From the NCBI GenBank assembly GCA_000721375.1, contig JOGW01000004.1, positions 124,001-188,000 of the forward strand: a stretch of 64,000 bases of DNA. The letters run 5' to 3'. Origin of the DNA: Streptomyces sp. NRRL B-3428. GTDB taxonomy: Bacteria > Actinomycetota > Actinomycetes > Streptomycetales > Streptomycetaceae. Under the pieces are notes generated by a model. It was given only the letters and a program-made list of their open reading frames with translations. It was not told where the DNA came from and did not search any database. Shown piece by piece: positions 1-8,448 of this stretch; within the stretch, counting starts at the first letter, position 1; each line of letters opens with the position of its first letter. The position numbers were made by a program, and so were the translations under genes.

Positions 1-49
1 ACCAGGCGGCCTTCCCTGGTCGGGGAGCCTTCCCGGAAACGAGGAACGC

Positions 50-424
50 ATGATCCGCGTAATCGACCCGTTCGCCGTCGAACAGCCGCTGTGGCTGGGG
101 CTCGACGACGCAGGGCACCGCCGCAAGGTCTTCAAGGTGGTCGACGAGAAGCTCCTGTCGAGCGAGTTCCTCACCGGCGGGCTCACCATCTTCGAGCCCG
201 GCGAGGGCAGTTCGCTGCACAACCACCCGGAGTCCGAGGAGATCAACTTCATCGTACGGGGCAGCGGCGAGGTGGTCGCCGAGGACGGCGAGCGCACCCC
301 GTTCGGGCCGCACACCTTCATGTACATCCCCAAGGGCGTCAAGCACCAGCACATCAACACCGGCCGTGAGCCGCTCTGGCTGGTCTTCGTGTACGGACCG
401 CACGGGCAGCTCCCGACCACCTGA
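50..424 (+). CDS. Small single-domain cupin protein
   Basis: 124-aa protein that is almost entirely one cupin fold. The first cupin motif is visible as HNH followed by ESEE (about residues 63-70), and the second as PKGVKHQHIN (about 97-106), so a metal site of His-x-His, Glu and a later His looks intact. There is no signal peptide or membrane segment, so it should be cytoplasmic. The start has GAGGAA about 6 bases upstream. It is the first gene seen of a run in the same direction (importer, quinoprotein, ThuA-like protein), so it may bind or isomerise the imported substrate. Small cupins have very diverse activities and the reaction cannot be read from the sequence. The operon may begin before this window. 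Confidence 0.8.
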   Translation: MIRVIDPFAVEQPLWLGLDDAGHRRKVFKVVDEKLLSSEFLTGGLTIFEPGEGSSLHNHPESEEINFIVRGSGEVVAEDGERTPFGPHTFMYIPKGVKHQHINTGREPLWLVFVYGPHGQLPTT

Positions 425-440
425 CGCCAGCAGCCCTCCA

Positions 441-485
441 GCCAGTGAACGTACTGCCAGTGAATGTGCAGCCAGTGAACGTGCA
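441..485 (+). repeat. Three tandem 15-bp repeats
   Basis: Units at 441-455, 456-470 and 471-485 start GCCAGTGAA and differ at only a few positions. They lie between the cupin gene and the importer lipoprotein gene, upstream of the GAAGG ribosome binding site. A reading frame runs through them into the lipoprotein gene, but the signal peptide starts at 519, so the repeats are most likely non-coding leader. Confidence 0.75.
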
Positions 486-518
486 ACCGCCCACGAATCC
501 GACCATGAAGGTGAAGAC

Positions 519-1661
519 ATGCCCAGAAAAAGGGTCCTCGCCGCCACCGCGCTGGCCGCCCTGCTGACCGCCGGCGCCTGCAGCGCGCCCGGAGACGACA
601 AGAGCGACAAGGGTTCCGGCACGGGTCCGATCAAGATCGCCATCGTCAACGCGCAGAGCGGTCAGCTGAGTTCGCTCGGCGCCTGGGAGCTCAAGGGCGC
701 CCGCCTGGCCATCGACGAGTGGAACAAGCGCGGCGGCATCGACGGGCGCAAGATCGAGTTCAAGGTCTTCGACGACCAGGGTGACCCGACCATCGGCACC
801 AACCTGGCCCGCAAGGTCGACAGCGAGGGATTCATCGCGATGATCGGCACCGCCGAGAGCGCCGTCACCCTCGCGATGGCGCCCATACTCCAGCAGGCGG
901 AGATACCGAACATCACCTCCGGACAGTCCCCCGCGATGCCGGAGCTCGGCAGCCCCTTCCTCTTCCTCAACGGCCCCACCAGCACCACGTACGACGAGAC
1001 CCTCGCCAAGTACCTCGTCGACACCAAGGGCATGAAGAAGATCGCCATGGTCACGAACAACGGCTCCTTCGGCAAGGGCGAGCACGACGCCTTCCTGGCC
1101 GCCCTGACCAAGCGCAACGTCAAGCCATTCGCCGACCAGGTGGTCACGACCGAGCAGAAGGACTTCTCCGCCGCACTCACCAAAATCCGCGCGGCCAAGC
1201 CCGATGTGATCTTCCTGGGGGCCGAGGAGGTGGAGTCGGGTCTCATCGTCAAGCAGGCCCGCGACCTCGGGATCAAGGCGCCCTTCGCCGGCGCCGCCCC
1301 ACAGGGCACGCCCGTGTTCGCCGAGACGGCAGGCGTCGAGAACGCGGAGGGCACGATCGTCAGCACGCCCTACCTCAGCAACGAATCCAGCGAGGCGGCG
1401 AAGAAGTTCGCCGCTGCCTACCAAGCGGCCTTCGGCGAGGAGGCCGAGCTGCACGGCGCCAAGGCCTACGACGGCGCCAACATCGTGCTCACCGCGCTCA
1501 AGAACTCGAAGGTAGCCACCGGTGCCAAGCTCGCCGAGGCGATCCGCGCCACCCGCCACAAAGGGCTGCTCGGCGACTTCGCCTACGACAAGACCGGCGT
1601 CGGCATCTTCGCCACGCAGATCGGTCTGATCCGCAGCGGCAAGCTCGTCGCGGCCAGTTGA
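519..1661 (+). CDS. ABC importer substrate-binding lipoprotein, branched-chain amino acid (HAAT) type
   Basis: 380-aa periplasmic-binding-fold protein of the LivJ/LivK type (Peripla_BP_6). The N-terminus MPRKRVLAATALAALLTAGAC is a lipoprotein signal with the acylated Cys at residue 21, then a short polar linker and the start of the binding domain (IKIAIVNAQSGQLSSLG). An open frame extends upstream, but the ATG at 519 has GAAGG 7 bases before it and begins the signal peptide exactly. It should be anchored on the outer face of the membrane and pass its ligand to the permeases encoded next. HAAT binding proteins also carry urea, amides, aromatic acids and other small organics, and the quinoprotein downstream makes a non-amino-acid ligand possible. 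The ligand is unknown. Confidence 0.88.
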   Translation: MPRKRVLAATALAALLTAGACSAPGDDKSDKGSGTGPIKIAIVNAQSGQLSSLGAWELKGARLAIDEWNKRGGIDGRKIEFKVFDDQGDPTIGTNLARKVDSEGFIAMIGTAESAVTLAMAPILQQAEIPNITSGQSPAMPELGSPFLFLNGPTSTTYDETLAKYLVDTKGMKKIAMVTNNGSFGKGEHDAFLAALTKRNVKPFADQVVTTEQKDFSAALTKIRAAKPDVIFLGAEEVESGLIVKQARDLGIKAPFAGAAPQGTPVFAETAGVENAEGTIVSTPYLSNESSEAAKKFAAAYQAAFGEEAELHGAKAYDGANIVLTALKNSKVATGAKLAEAIRATRHKGLLGDFAYDKTGVGIFATQIGLIRSGKLVAAS

Positions 1662-1718
1662 CACCGGGGCCGGTCCGGGCCACCGCGCGGGCGCCCGGAC
1701 CGGCAGCTGAGGAGAGCC

Positions 1719-2588
1719 ATGCAGATCTTCTTCCAGACCCTCGTCGGGGGCCTGAGCCTGGGCGCGATCTACGCCCTGGTCGCGATGGGCTTCTCGCTCG
1801 TCTACCGCACCATGGGACTGGTCAACTTCGCCCACGGGAACGTCGTCATGATCGGCGCATACGTCGCCTCCACCTTCTATCTGACGGTGACGCTGCCCTT
1901 CATCCCGGCGATGCTCATCGCCCTCGCCGTGACGGGCGCGATCGGCCTGGTCATCGAGCGGGTCCTTCGCCCGCTGGAGAACAAGGACTTCGACCTGATG
2001 CTCATCGGCACGATCGGTTTCGGCATCGTGCTCGAGGCCCTCGCGACCCTGATCTGGGGAGCCACGGGACGCGCGGTGCGCAACCCCGTACGGATGGGCC
2101 CACTTGACTTCTTCGGCATCCGGATCCGCACGTACGACCTCGTCGTGCTCGGAGTTGCGGCGGTCGCCACCCTGGTGCTCGTGCTGTTCCTGCAGCGCAC
2201 CAAGCGAGGCGCCGCGATGCAGGCCGTGGCCATGAACCACGAGGCCGCCACCGCCGTCGGCGTGCACGTCGGCCGGAGCAACGCGATCTCCTTCGGCATC
2301 GGCGCAAGTCTCGCCGCACTCGCCGGCGGCCTCGCCGGACCGCTGCTCTACGTCAGCCCCACCATGGGCGGCACGCTCGGCATCAACGGCTTCGCCGCGG
2401 CGGCCATCGGCGGCTTCGGCAGCATTCCCGGCGCCGTGGTCGGAGGGCTCGCCATCGGCATTCTCGGCTCCTACTCCGCCGGGCACTTCGAGGGCTATTC
2501 CGATCTGGTGACCTTCCTGGTCTTCACCGCCGCGATCATGATCCGGCCGACCGGGATCTTCGGCGAGAGGACGGTGAACCGCGCATGA
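1719..2588 (+). CDS. HAAT ABC importer permease, LivH type
   Basis: 289-aa integral membrane protein with about eight hydrophobic segments, of the LivH branch of BPD_transp_2. The conserved start (QTLVGGLSLGAIYALVAMGFSLVYRTMGLVNFAHGN) and the glycine-rich end (GGFGSIPGAVVGGLAIGILGSY) are characteristic. A GAGGAGAG ribosome site precedes the ATG. The stop overlaps the start of the permease-ATPase fusion gene by 4 bases (ATGA), so translational coupling is likely. It forms one half of the heteromeric membrane channel; the other half is the N-terminal part of the next protein. Confidence 0.92.
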   Translation: MQIFFQTLVGGLSLGAIYALVAMGFSLVYRTMGLVNFAHGNVVMIGAYVASTFYLTVTLPFIPAMLIALAVTGAIGLVIERVLRPLENKDFDLMLIGTIGFGIVLEALATLIWGATGRAVRNPVRMGPLDFFGIRIRTYDLVVLGVAAVATLVLVLFLQRTKRGAAMQAVAMNHEAATAVGVHVGRSNAISFGIGASLAALAGGLAGPLLYVSPTMGGTLGINGFAAAAIGGFGSIPGAVVGGLAIGILGSYSAGHFEGYSDLVTFLVFTAAIMIRPTGIFGERTVNRA

Positions 2589-4456
2589 AGCTCCCTGTCA
2601 CCTCCTTAGTCACCTCCTTACGCACCCGAGGAAGCATCACCGCCTTGCGCACCCGGGGACGATTCGCCGCCCTCGCCCTCGCGGCCGTAGCCGCCTGCGC
2701 CCTCCCCTACACGCTCGGCTCCTACGCCATGCACGTGGTGGACGTCGCCCTGATCTTCGCCCTCCTGGCCCTCGGCCTCGGTCTGGTGATGGGCATCGCC
2801 GGGCAAGTGAACCTGGCCCAGGTCGCGTTCTTCGGTGTCGGCGCCTATGCCACGGCCCTGCTCACCACCAAGGCGGGCTTCGGCTTCTGGATCGCGGCAG
2901 CCCTGGCCATGCTCATCACCCTGGCCGCGGGCCTCTTCGTTGCCCTGCCCGCCCTGCGCATCCAGTCGCACTACCTGGGCATCGTCACGCTCGGCCTCGC
3001 GCTCGCCTTCCTCAACTGGACCGTCAACACCCCGATGGCCGGCGGCGCCGACGGTATCTCCGCTATCCCGGTACCGCCCATGCCCGGCATCGACCTCGGC
3101 GACGAATACCTCTACTACTACCTGGAGATCACCGTCTTCGCCCTCGCGCTCGCCTTCGGCCTGTTCGTGGTGCGCACCCCGCTCGGCCGCCGGCTGCGGG
3201 CGATGCGCGACGACGCCCTGGCCGCCGGCGCGATCGGCGCGGAGATCCCGTATCTGCGGATGACCGCGTTCCTGCTCGCGAGCGTGTACGGCGGGGTGGC
3301 GGGTGTCCTCTATGCCGGTCTGATCCGCTACGTCGCACCCGAGACGTTCAGCATCGCCAACATGTTCCTGCTGCTCGCCATGGTGATCGTCGGCGGCCGG
3401 CAGAGCCTGTGGGGATGTGTGATCGGGGCGCTCGGGCTGTTCCTCATCCGGGAGTGGCTGGTCGACTTCGCCACGTACGCCCAGCTTGGATACGGCCTCG
3501 TGGTCGTGCTCATGGTCGTGTTCGCCCCCACCGGTCTGGTCGGCATCCCCCGCCGCGTCATCGCCGCACGCCGGCGCCGGCAGCAGGTCGCCCGGGCTGT
3601 CCTGCGGGACTTCCAGCCGTACGAGCCCGCCGAGCGCGAAGCCCATGGGCTGACGGATCTTCAGATACGTGACGTCAGCAAGGACTTCCGCGGACTGCGG
3701 GCCCTGGACGACGTGTCCTTCTCCGTCTCCCCCGGAGCCATCCACGGCGTTGTGGGCCCCAACGGCTCAGGAAAGACAACCCTGTTCAACGTCATCAGCG
3801 GCCTGTACCGGGCGACGAACGGCCGCGTGGAGATGGGCGGCCGGACCGTCACCGGGCTGCGTCCGTACCAGCTCTCCCAGCTCGGCATCGCCCGCACCTT
3901 CCAGAACCTGCGCCTGTTCGGCCAGTTGTCCGTCCGCGACAACATCCTCGTCGCGATGGACCGCACCAGGACCCGCTCGATCTGGCGGTACGTGGTGTGG
4001 CCCGTAGCGGTGTGGCGCCAGAACCGCGAACTGCACCGCAGGTCCGAGGCGCTCCTCACCCGTTTCGGCCTCACCGACTACGCGGACATCGCACCCGGCG
4101 CGCTGCCGTACGGCATCCAGCGGCGCATCGAGATCGCCCGGGCCATGGCAAGCAGGCCACGGCTTCTGCTGCTCGACGAACCGGCCGCCGGCCTCAACGG
4201 CGAGGAGGTGCGGCAGCTCGCGGAGATCGTCAGGTCCATCCGGGACAGCGGCGTCACCGTCGTGGTGATCGAGCACAACATGGGCCTCGTCATGTCCCTG
4301 TGCGACCGCGTGACGGTCCTCGCGGGCGGCGAGGTCATCGCGGACGGGACCCCTGCCGAGGTGGTCGCGTCCCCCGCGGTGATCGAGGCCTATCTGGGCG
4401 GCGAGTCGATGGCGGACGAACCGGTGGCACTGCCGAGCACGGAGGTGAAGCGATGA
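2585..4456 (+). CDS. Fused HAAT permease (LivM type) and ATPase (LivG type)
   Basis: 623-aa fusion. Residues 1-335 are a LivM-type permease (conserved LGLGLVMGIAGQVNLAQVAFFGVGAYATALL). Residues 355-610 are a LivG-type ATPase with Walker A GPNGSGKTT (about 390), signature LPYGIQRRIEIARAMA (about 505) and Walker B LLLLDEPAAGLN (about 526). In most bacteria these are two proteins. The N-terminus is unusual: two TTA leucine codons at codons 8 (2606) and 12 (2618) within a short duplicated stretch (VTSLVTSLRTRG). In Streptomyces TTA is read only by the bldA tRNA, so synthesis should depend on bldA. It overlaps its neighbours by 4 bases on both sides. Confidence 0.93.
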   Translation: MKLPVTSLVTSLRTRGSITALRTRGRFAALALAAVAACALPYTLGSYAMHVVDVALIFALLALGLGLVMGIAGQVNLAQVAFFGVGAYATALLTTKAGFGFWIAAALAMLITLAAGLFVALPALRIQSHYLGIVTLGLALAFLNWTVNTPMAGGADGISAIPVPPMPGIDLGDEYLYYYLEITVFALALAFGLFVVRTPLGRRLRAMRDDALAAGAIGAEIPYLRMTAFLLASVYGGVAGVLYAGLIRYVAPETFSIANMFLLLAMVIVGGRQSLWGCVIGALGLFLIREWLVDFATYAQLGYGLVVVLMVVFAPTGLVGIPRRVIAARRRRQQVARAVLRDFQPYEPAEREAHGLTDLQIRDVSKDFRGLRALDDVSFSVSPGAIHGVVGPNGSGKTTLFNVISGLYRATNGRVEMGGRTVTGLRPYQLSQLGIARTFQNLRLFGQLSVRDNILVAMDRTRTRSIWRYVVWPVAVWRQNRELHRRSEALLTRFGLTDYADIAPGALPYGIQRRIEIARAMASRPRLLLLDEPAAGLNGEEVRQLAEIVRSIRDSGVTVVVIEHNMGLVMSLCDRVTVLAGGEVIADGTPAEVVASPAVIEAYLGGESMADEPVALPSTEVKR

Positions 4457-5217
4457 GCGCGGACGCGGTCGACAAGGCGGGTACCGTCGTGGCCCCGCTT
4501 GCCGGCCCGGGAGAGTTCGCCGTCGCGGACCTGTCCGTCTATTACGGAGGGGTCTGCGCAGTCCAGTCGGTCGGCTTCACCGTCGGCGCGGGGCAGTCGC
4601 TCGGGATGATCGGCACCAACGGCGCGGGCAAGAGCTCCACCCTGCGGGCGCTGATGGGTCTCGTGCCGCGCCGCTCGGGCACGATCGCCTTCGACGGCAA
4701 GGACCTGACCGATGCGAGGGCCAGGGACATGGTGCGCCATCGCATCGGGTACGTGCCCGAGGGCCGCCAGGTCTTCGGCGGGCTCTCCGTCGAGAAGAAC
4801 CTGCTGCTCGGCGCCTACGCCCGGCCCTGGAAGGGCGAGACGAGGGACACGCTCGCGGAGGTGTACGAGCTGTTCCCCGTGCTCGGCGAGATGAGCGGAC
4901 GCCTGGCCGGCGCCCTGTCGGGCGGGCAGCAGCAGATGCTCTCGATCGGGCGCGCACTGATGTGCCGGCCGCGGCTCCTACTGCTCGATGAACCCTCGAT
5001 GGGCCTGTCCCCACGGCTGGTCGACGCCATCCTCGCCGTGCTTCTGGAGCTGCGACGCAAGGGGCTGACCATGCTGCTCGTGGAGCAGAACGCCAAGTTG
5101 ACCTTCGAGGCGACCAACCACTGCATCGTCCTGGAGAACGGCACCGTGGCGATGACCGGCGCGGCGGACGAGCTGCGCAAGGACGTCCGGGTCCGGCAGG
5201 TGTACCTCGGGCTCTGA
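4453..5217 (+). CDS. HAAT ABC importer ATPase, LivF type
   Basis: 254-aa ATPase of the LivF branch. Walker A GTNGAGKSS, signature LSGGQQQMLSIGRAL, Walker B LLLLDEPSMGLSP and the switch-histidine region LLVEQNAKLTFE are all present. The chosen ATG at 4453 lies in the ATGA overlap with the preceding stop and has GGAGG 7-8 bases upstream. A longer frame exists but would run through the ATPase gene in another frame. It should form the ATPase heterodimer with the C-terminal half of the fusion protein. The next gene starts 82 bases after the stop, so the quinoprotein may be co-transcribed. Confidence 0.92.
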   Translation: MSADAVDKAGTVVAPLAGPGEFAVADLSVYYGGVCAVQSVGFTVGAGQSLGMIGTNGAGKSSTLRALMGLVPRRSGTIAFDGKDLTDARARDMVRHRIGYVPEGRQVFGGLSVEKNLLLGAYARPWKGETRDTLAEVYELFPVLGEMSGRLAGALSGGQQQMLSIGRALMCRPRLLLLDEPSMGLSPRLVDAILAVLLELRRKGLTMLLVEQNAKLTFEATNHCIVLENGTVAMTGAADELRKDVRVRQVYLGL

Positions 5218-5299
5218 GGCCCGCTGCTTCCCCCTGTATCCGCTCCCTTCCCATAACCCGTTCCTTTACGTTCCGTTCCGGACAAGTGAGGGCCCCCGT

Positions 5300-7453
5300 A
5301 TGGAAAGACGCAGCTTCCTGCTGGCCGGCGCAGGCGCGGCCGGCACCCTGACCACCACCGGACCCGCGCAGGCCGCCGCACCCGACGGCCTCGCGTTACC
5401 GGTCCCCGCCCAATCCGCCGCACTTGGCACCGCGGGCCGGGACTTCCCCCAGGTCGGCGGCAATTACGCCAACCAGAACCATTCCACGCTGCACCGCATC
5501 ACCAAGTCCAACGTGCGCCGCCTGGGCGGCGCCTGGCATGTGAACCTGGAGGGCGGGGACACGACGCGCTACCAGCAGTGCACGGTGATCGCCAAGGACG
5601 GCGTGCTCTACGTGGAGACCACGCAGCAGAACGTCTTCGCCGTCGACGGCCGTACCGGAGACGTCATCTGGCGCAGGAATCTCGGCACCGAGACCACCAA
5701 CATGCGCGGTGTAGCCCTCGGCGAGGGCCGCGTCTACACCATCTCGGGCGCCAACATCGTCTACGCACTCGACCAGGCCACCGGCGCGGTGCTCTGGCAG
5801 CAGCCGCTGATCATCCCGGACAACGGGGGCGACGACGGCTGCGACAACAACAGCGGCCAGTGCGGCGGCAATTCGGGTGGTCTGGCCGGCGCGGTCATCT
5901 ACCACGACGGCCGGATCTACGTGGGCACCGAGGGCTCCACCGCCGGGGCGCGCGGACGCGGATACGCGCTGAACGCCGCGACCGGGGACGTCGTATGGAC
6001 CTTCTGGGGGCCGCCGGGTCCCGGCGAGTACGGGCACGACACCTGGGAGGGCGACACCTGGAAGACGGGCGGCGCGGTGTGCTGGATCCACCCGGCCGTC
6101 GACCCCGAACTCGACCTCGTGTACTGGACGTTCGGCAATCCCTACCCCCGTACGGACGGCTCGTCCCGGGGCGGCGACAACCTCTTCGCCAACTCGATCG
6201 TCGCCATCGAGGCGAAGACCGGGAAACGGCGCTGGCACTTCCAGTCCGTGCACCACGACATCTGGGACCTGGACAACGTGATGGCGCCGGTCCTCGCCGA
6301 CCTGTTGATCGACGGACGCAAGCGCAAGGTCGTGGTGTACGGCTCCAAGTCCTGCTACTACTTCGTCCTCGACCGGGCCACCGGCGACCCGGTGCACGGG
6401 GTCGAGGAACGCCCCGTACCGCAGCACGCGCCGCAGAAGACCTCCGCCACGCAGCCGTATCCGGGCGGGGAACCCTTCGTCGACCCGTTCCCCCGCCTGG
6501 ACAAGACGACCCGGCCGGTCCCCTTCTACCCGGTGAACGGCCTGTTCGGCGTGCACTGGGACCGCGCCACCATCTCCTTCCCGGGCGCGGGCGGCGGCGC
6601 CGACTGGAGCTTCCCCTCCTTCAGCCCGAAGACGGGATACGTGTACGTCGGCTACGGGTTGGTCAACTCGGCGTACTCCAACACTCATGGCGGTCGGGTC
6701 AACACTGCCCGCCCGCTCGGCGAGTACTTCTCCGGCGGCATCGTCGCCATGGACCCCCGCACCAACACCGTCGCCTGGCGCAAGGAGGGCGACTGGTCGC
6801 TCGCCCACGGCAACGGCATCCTCACCACCGCCGGGCGCCTGATGTTCCAGGGCCGCCCGGACGGCGTGCTCGAAGCGATGGACGACGCCACCGGCGAGAC
6901 GCTGTGGAGCTGGCAGTGCGGGGCCGGCGTCAACACCATCCCGATCAGTTACGAGATCGACGGCGAGCAGTACGTCGCCGTGCTCGCCGGCGGCAACGGC
7001 CTTCCCTTCCCCGACATCCCCCGCGGCGACCACCTGTGGGCGTTCAAACTCGGCGGCAAGGTGCCCGAAGCCCCCGCGCCCACCCCACCCTCACGCCGTA
7101 ACCAGATCCGCGCCGCCGCGGTCGCGGGCACCACCGTCACCCTCGGCCGGGTCTGGAACACCACCACCCAGGCGCCTGGACCGACGGAGAACACGGTCGC
7201 CCAGAACGCCATGGCGCCCCAGCACCTCACCGTCCCCATCGGCACCGCCGTCACCTTCACCAACCCCTCCGGCAACGCGATGGCGCACGGCGCGGTGTCG
7301 TTCTTCGAGGCCGAGTTCGACACGGGGCTGCTGATGCCGGGCCAGTCGTTCACGCACACCTTCACCGAGCCCGGCGAGTACTTCTACAACGATCCGCCCT
7401 TCCCGCAGAACACCGGAAAGATCGTCGTCACCGGAGAGGCCAGGCCGTCATGA
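5300..7453 (+). CDS. Exported PQQ-type quinoprotein dehydrogenase with C-terminal cupredoxin-like domain
   Basis: 717 aa. The N-terminus MERRSFLLAGAGAAGTL is a twin-arginine signal ending near AQA. The main body is an eight-bladed quinoprotein propeller: at least six tryptophan-docking motifs such as VFAVDGRTGDVIW and LEAMDDATGETLW, and the active-site segment HHDIWDLD with Asp323 and Asp325. The Asp two residues after the catalytic Asp is the position used for lanthanides in XoxF/ExaF enzymes, but membrane glucose dehydrogenases share it, so metal choice is open. Residues 629-717 resemble a cupredoxin, but the usual Cys-His-Met copper ligands near the end are absent (EYFYNDPPFPQNTG). No vicinal Cys pair is seen. 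Codon 33 is TTA (5396). The substrate is unknown; it may oxidise a compound handled by the adjacent importer. The stop overlaps the next start. Confidence 0.85.
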   Translation: MERRSFLLAGAGAAGTLTTTGPAQAAAPDGLALPVPAQSAALGTAGRDFPQVGGNYANQNHSTLHRITKSNVRRLGGAWHVNLEGGDTTRYQQCTVIAKDGVLYVETTQQNVFAVDGRTGDVIWRRNLGTETTNMRGVALGEGRVYTISGANIVYALDQATGAVLWQQPLIIPDNGGDDGCDNNSGQCGGNSGGLAGAVIYHDGRIYVGTEGSTAGARGRGYALNAATGDVVWTFWGPPGPGEYGHDTWEGDTWKTGGAVCWIHPAVDPELDLVYWTFGNPYPRTDGSSRGGDNLFANSIVAIEAKTGKRRWHFQSVHHDIWDLDNVMAPVLADLLIDGRKRKVVVYGSKSCYYFVLDRATGDPVHGVEERPVPQHAPQKTSATQPYPGGEPFVDPFPRLDKTTRPVPFYPVNGLFGVHWDRATISFPGAGGGADWSFPSFSPKTGYVYVGYGLVNSAYSNTHGGRVNTARPLGEYFSGGIVAMDPRTNTVAWRKEGDWSLAHGNGILTTAGRLMFQGRPDGVLEAMDDATGETLWSWQCGAGVNTIPISYEIDGEQYVAVLAGGNGLPFPDIPRGDHLWAFKLGGKVPEAPAPTPPSRRNQIRAAAVAGTTVTLGRVWNTTTQAPGPTENTVAQNAMAPQHLTVPIGTAVTFTNPSGNAMAHGAVSFFEAEFDTGLLMPGQSFTHTFTEPGEYFYNDPPFPQNTGKIVVTGEARPS

Positions 7454-8448
7454 CCGTCAACCGCCACCGCGTGCCGCCCTCCGCCCTGGCCGCCGCCCTC
7501 GCCTTCGCACTGCTCGCCGTGCTCGCGCTGACCGCGACCGCCCGGCAGTCCCCTGCCCACGCCCAGAACGCGCCCGCGCCGTCCGGCGCGAGCCAGTTGG
7601 GCGATCCGGACTACGGGGTCTGCCGGGGCACCGACCCTGCCTGCTACCACGACTGGGGCAACTTCGACCCGGCCGCCGACGGCTACCGGGTCCTGCTCTA
7701 CACCCGGACCGCGGGCCCCCGCCACGCCAACCTGGGTCCGGCGCTGAGCACCGGCCTGAACCCCGCGCTCTCCCCCGCCAACGTCGTCCAGAACGCCCTC
7801 GTCCGCATGGGTGAGGAGCACGGCTTCCGTGTCGACTGGACCGAGGACCTGGCCCAACTCTCCACTCCGGCCCGCCTCTTCACGTACAACGCCGTCATCT
7901 TCTTCTCCACGAGCCGCGACACCCTCGACGACGCGGCACAGACCTCGCTGCGCCAGTACGTGCGCGGCGGAGGCGGCTTCGTCGGCGTGCACAACGCCTT
8001 CGGCACGGAGTACAACTGGCCTTGGTACGAAGGCCTGTTAGGTGGCGCGAACTTCTACGACCACGGCCCGAACCAGCCCGGCGAGGTCGTCACGGCCGAC
8101 CGCACCGACGCCTCCACCCGGGGCCTGCCGCGGACCTGGACGTTCACCGACGAGTGGTACAACCTCGTGCCGGCGCCGAGCCGGGTCCGGGTGCTCGCCC
8201 GCGTCGACGAGTCAAGCCTCACGCAAGGGGTGCGGGGCAACTACAACCACCCCGGCCACGGGGCGCATCACCCGGTGGCCTGGTGCCAGTACTACGACGG
8301 CGGCCGCGCCTGGCTGACGACGCTGGGCCACGACGCGAAGGCCTTCGCAACCGACGGCAGCTACCCGGGAGCGCGGGAGTTCCAGCGACTGCTCCTCGGC
8401 GGGATCGAGTCGGCCGCAGGGAAGAAGCCGTTCTGCGGAGCGGGGTGA
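7450..8448 (+). CDS. Exported ThuA-like domain protein
   Basis: 332 aa. A signal peptide occupies about residues 1-38 (hydrophobic run LAAALAFALLAVLALTATA). The rest is a ThuA-like, glutamine-amidotransferase-type fold: VLLYTRTAGPRHANLGPA, then YNAVIFFSTSRDTLDD, the glycine turn RGGGGFVGVHNAF (about 171-183), and later NYNHPGHGAHHPVAWCQYYDGGRAWLTTLGHD. ThuA proteins are linked to sugar metabolism, and exported versions often sit beside glycosidases or quinoproteins; the reaction is unclear. Codon 197 is TTA (8038), the fourth TTA in this operon. The start overlaps the quinoprotein stop (ATGA), so the two are probably made together and both work outside the membrane. It appears to be the last gene of the operon. 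Confidence 0.8.
   Translation: MTVNRHRVPPSALAAALAFALLAVLALTATARQSPAHAQNAPAPSGASQLGDPDYGVCRGTDPACYHDWGNFDPAADGYRVLLYTRTAGPRHANLGPALSTGLNPALSPANVVQNALVRMGEEHGFRVDWTEDLAQLSTPARLFTYNAVIFFSTSRDTLDDAAQTSLRQYVRGGGGFVGVHNAFGTEYNWPWYEGLLGGANFYDHGPNQPGEVVTADRTDASTRGLPRTWTFTDEWYNLVPAPSRVRVLARVDESSLTQGVRGNYNHPGHGAHHPVAWCQYYDGGRAWLTTLGHDAKAFATDGSYPGAREFQRLLLGGIESAAGKKPFCGAG

Noticed and set aside
354..2486. Long minus-strand open frame of 710 codons
   Set aside because: It lies antisense to the importer genes, is full of Gly/Arg/Asp/His low-complexity sequence, and is a typical shadow frame of GC-rich coding DNA.
5396..7033. 545-codon minus-strand frame opposite the quinoprotein
   Set aside because: No recognisable domain and composition of an antisense shadow; the plus-strand frame has clear signal, propeller and overlap with its neighbour.
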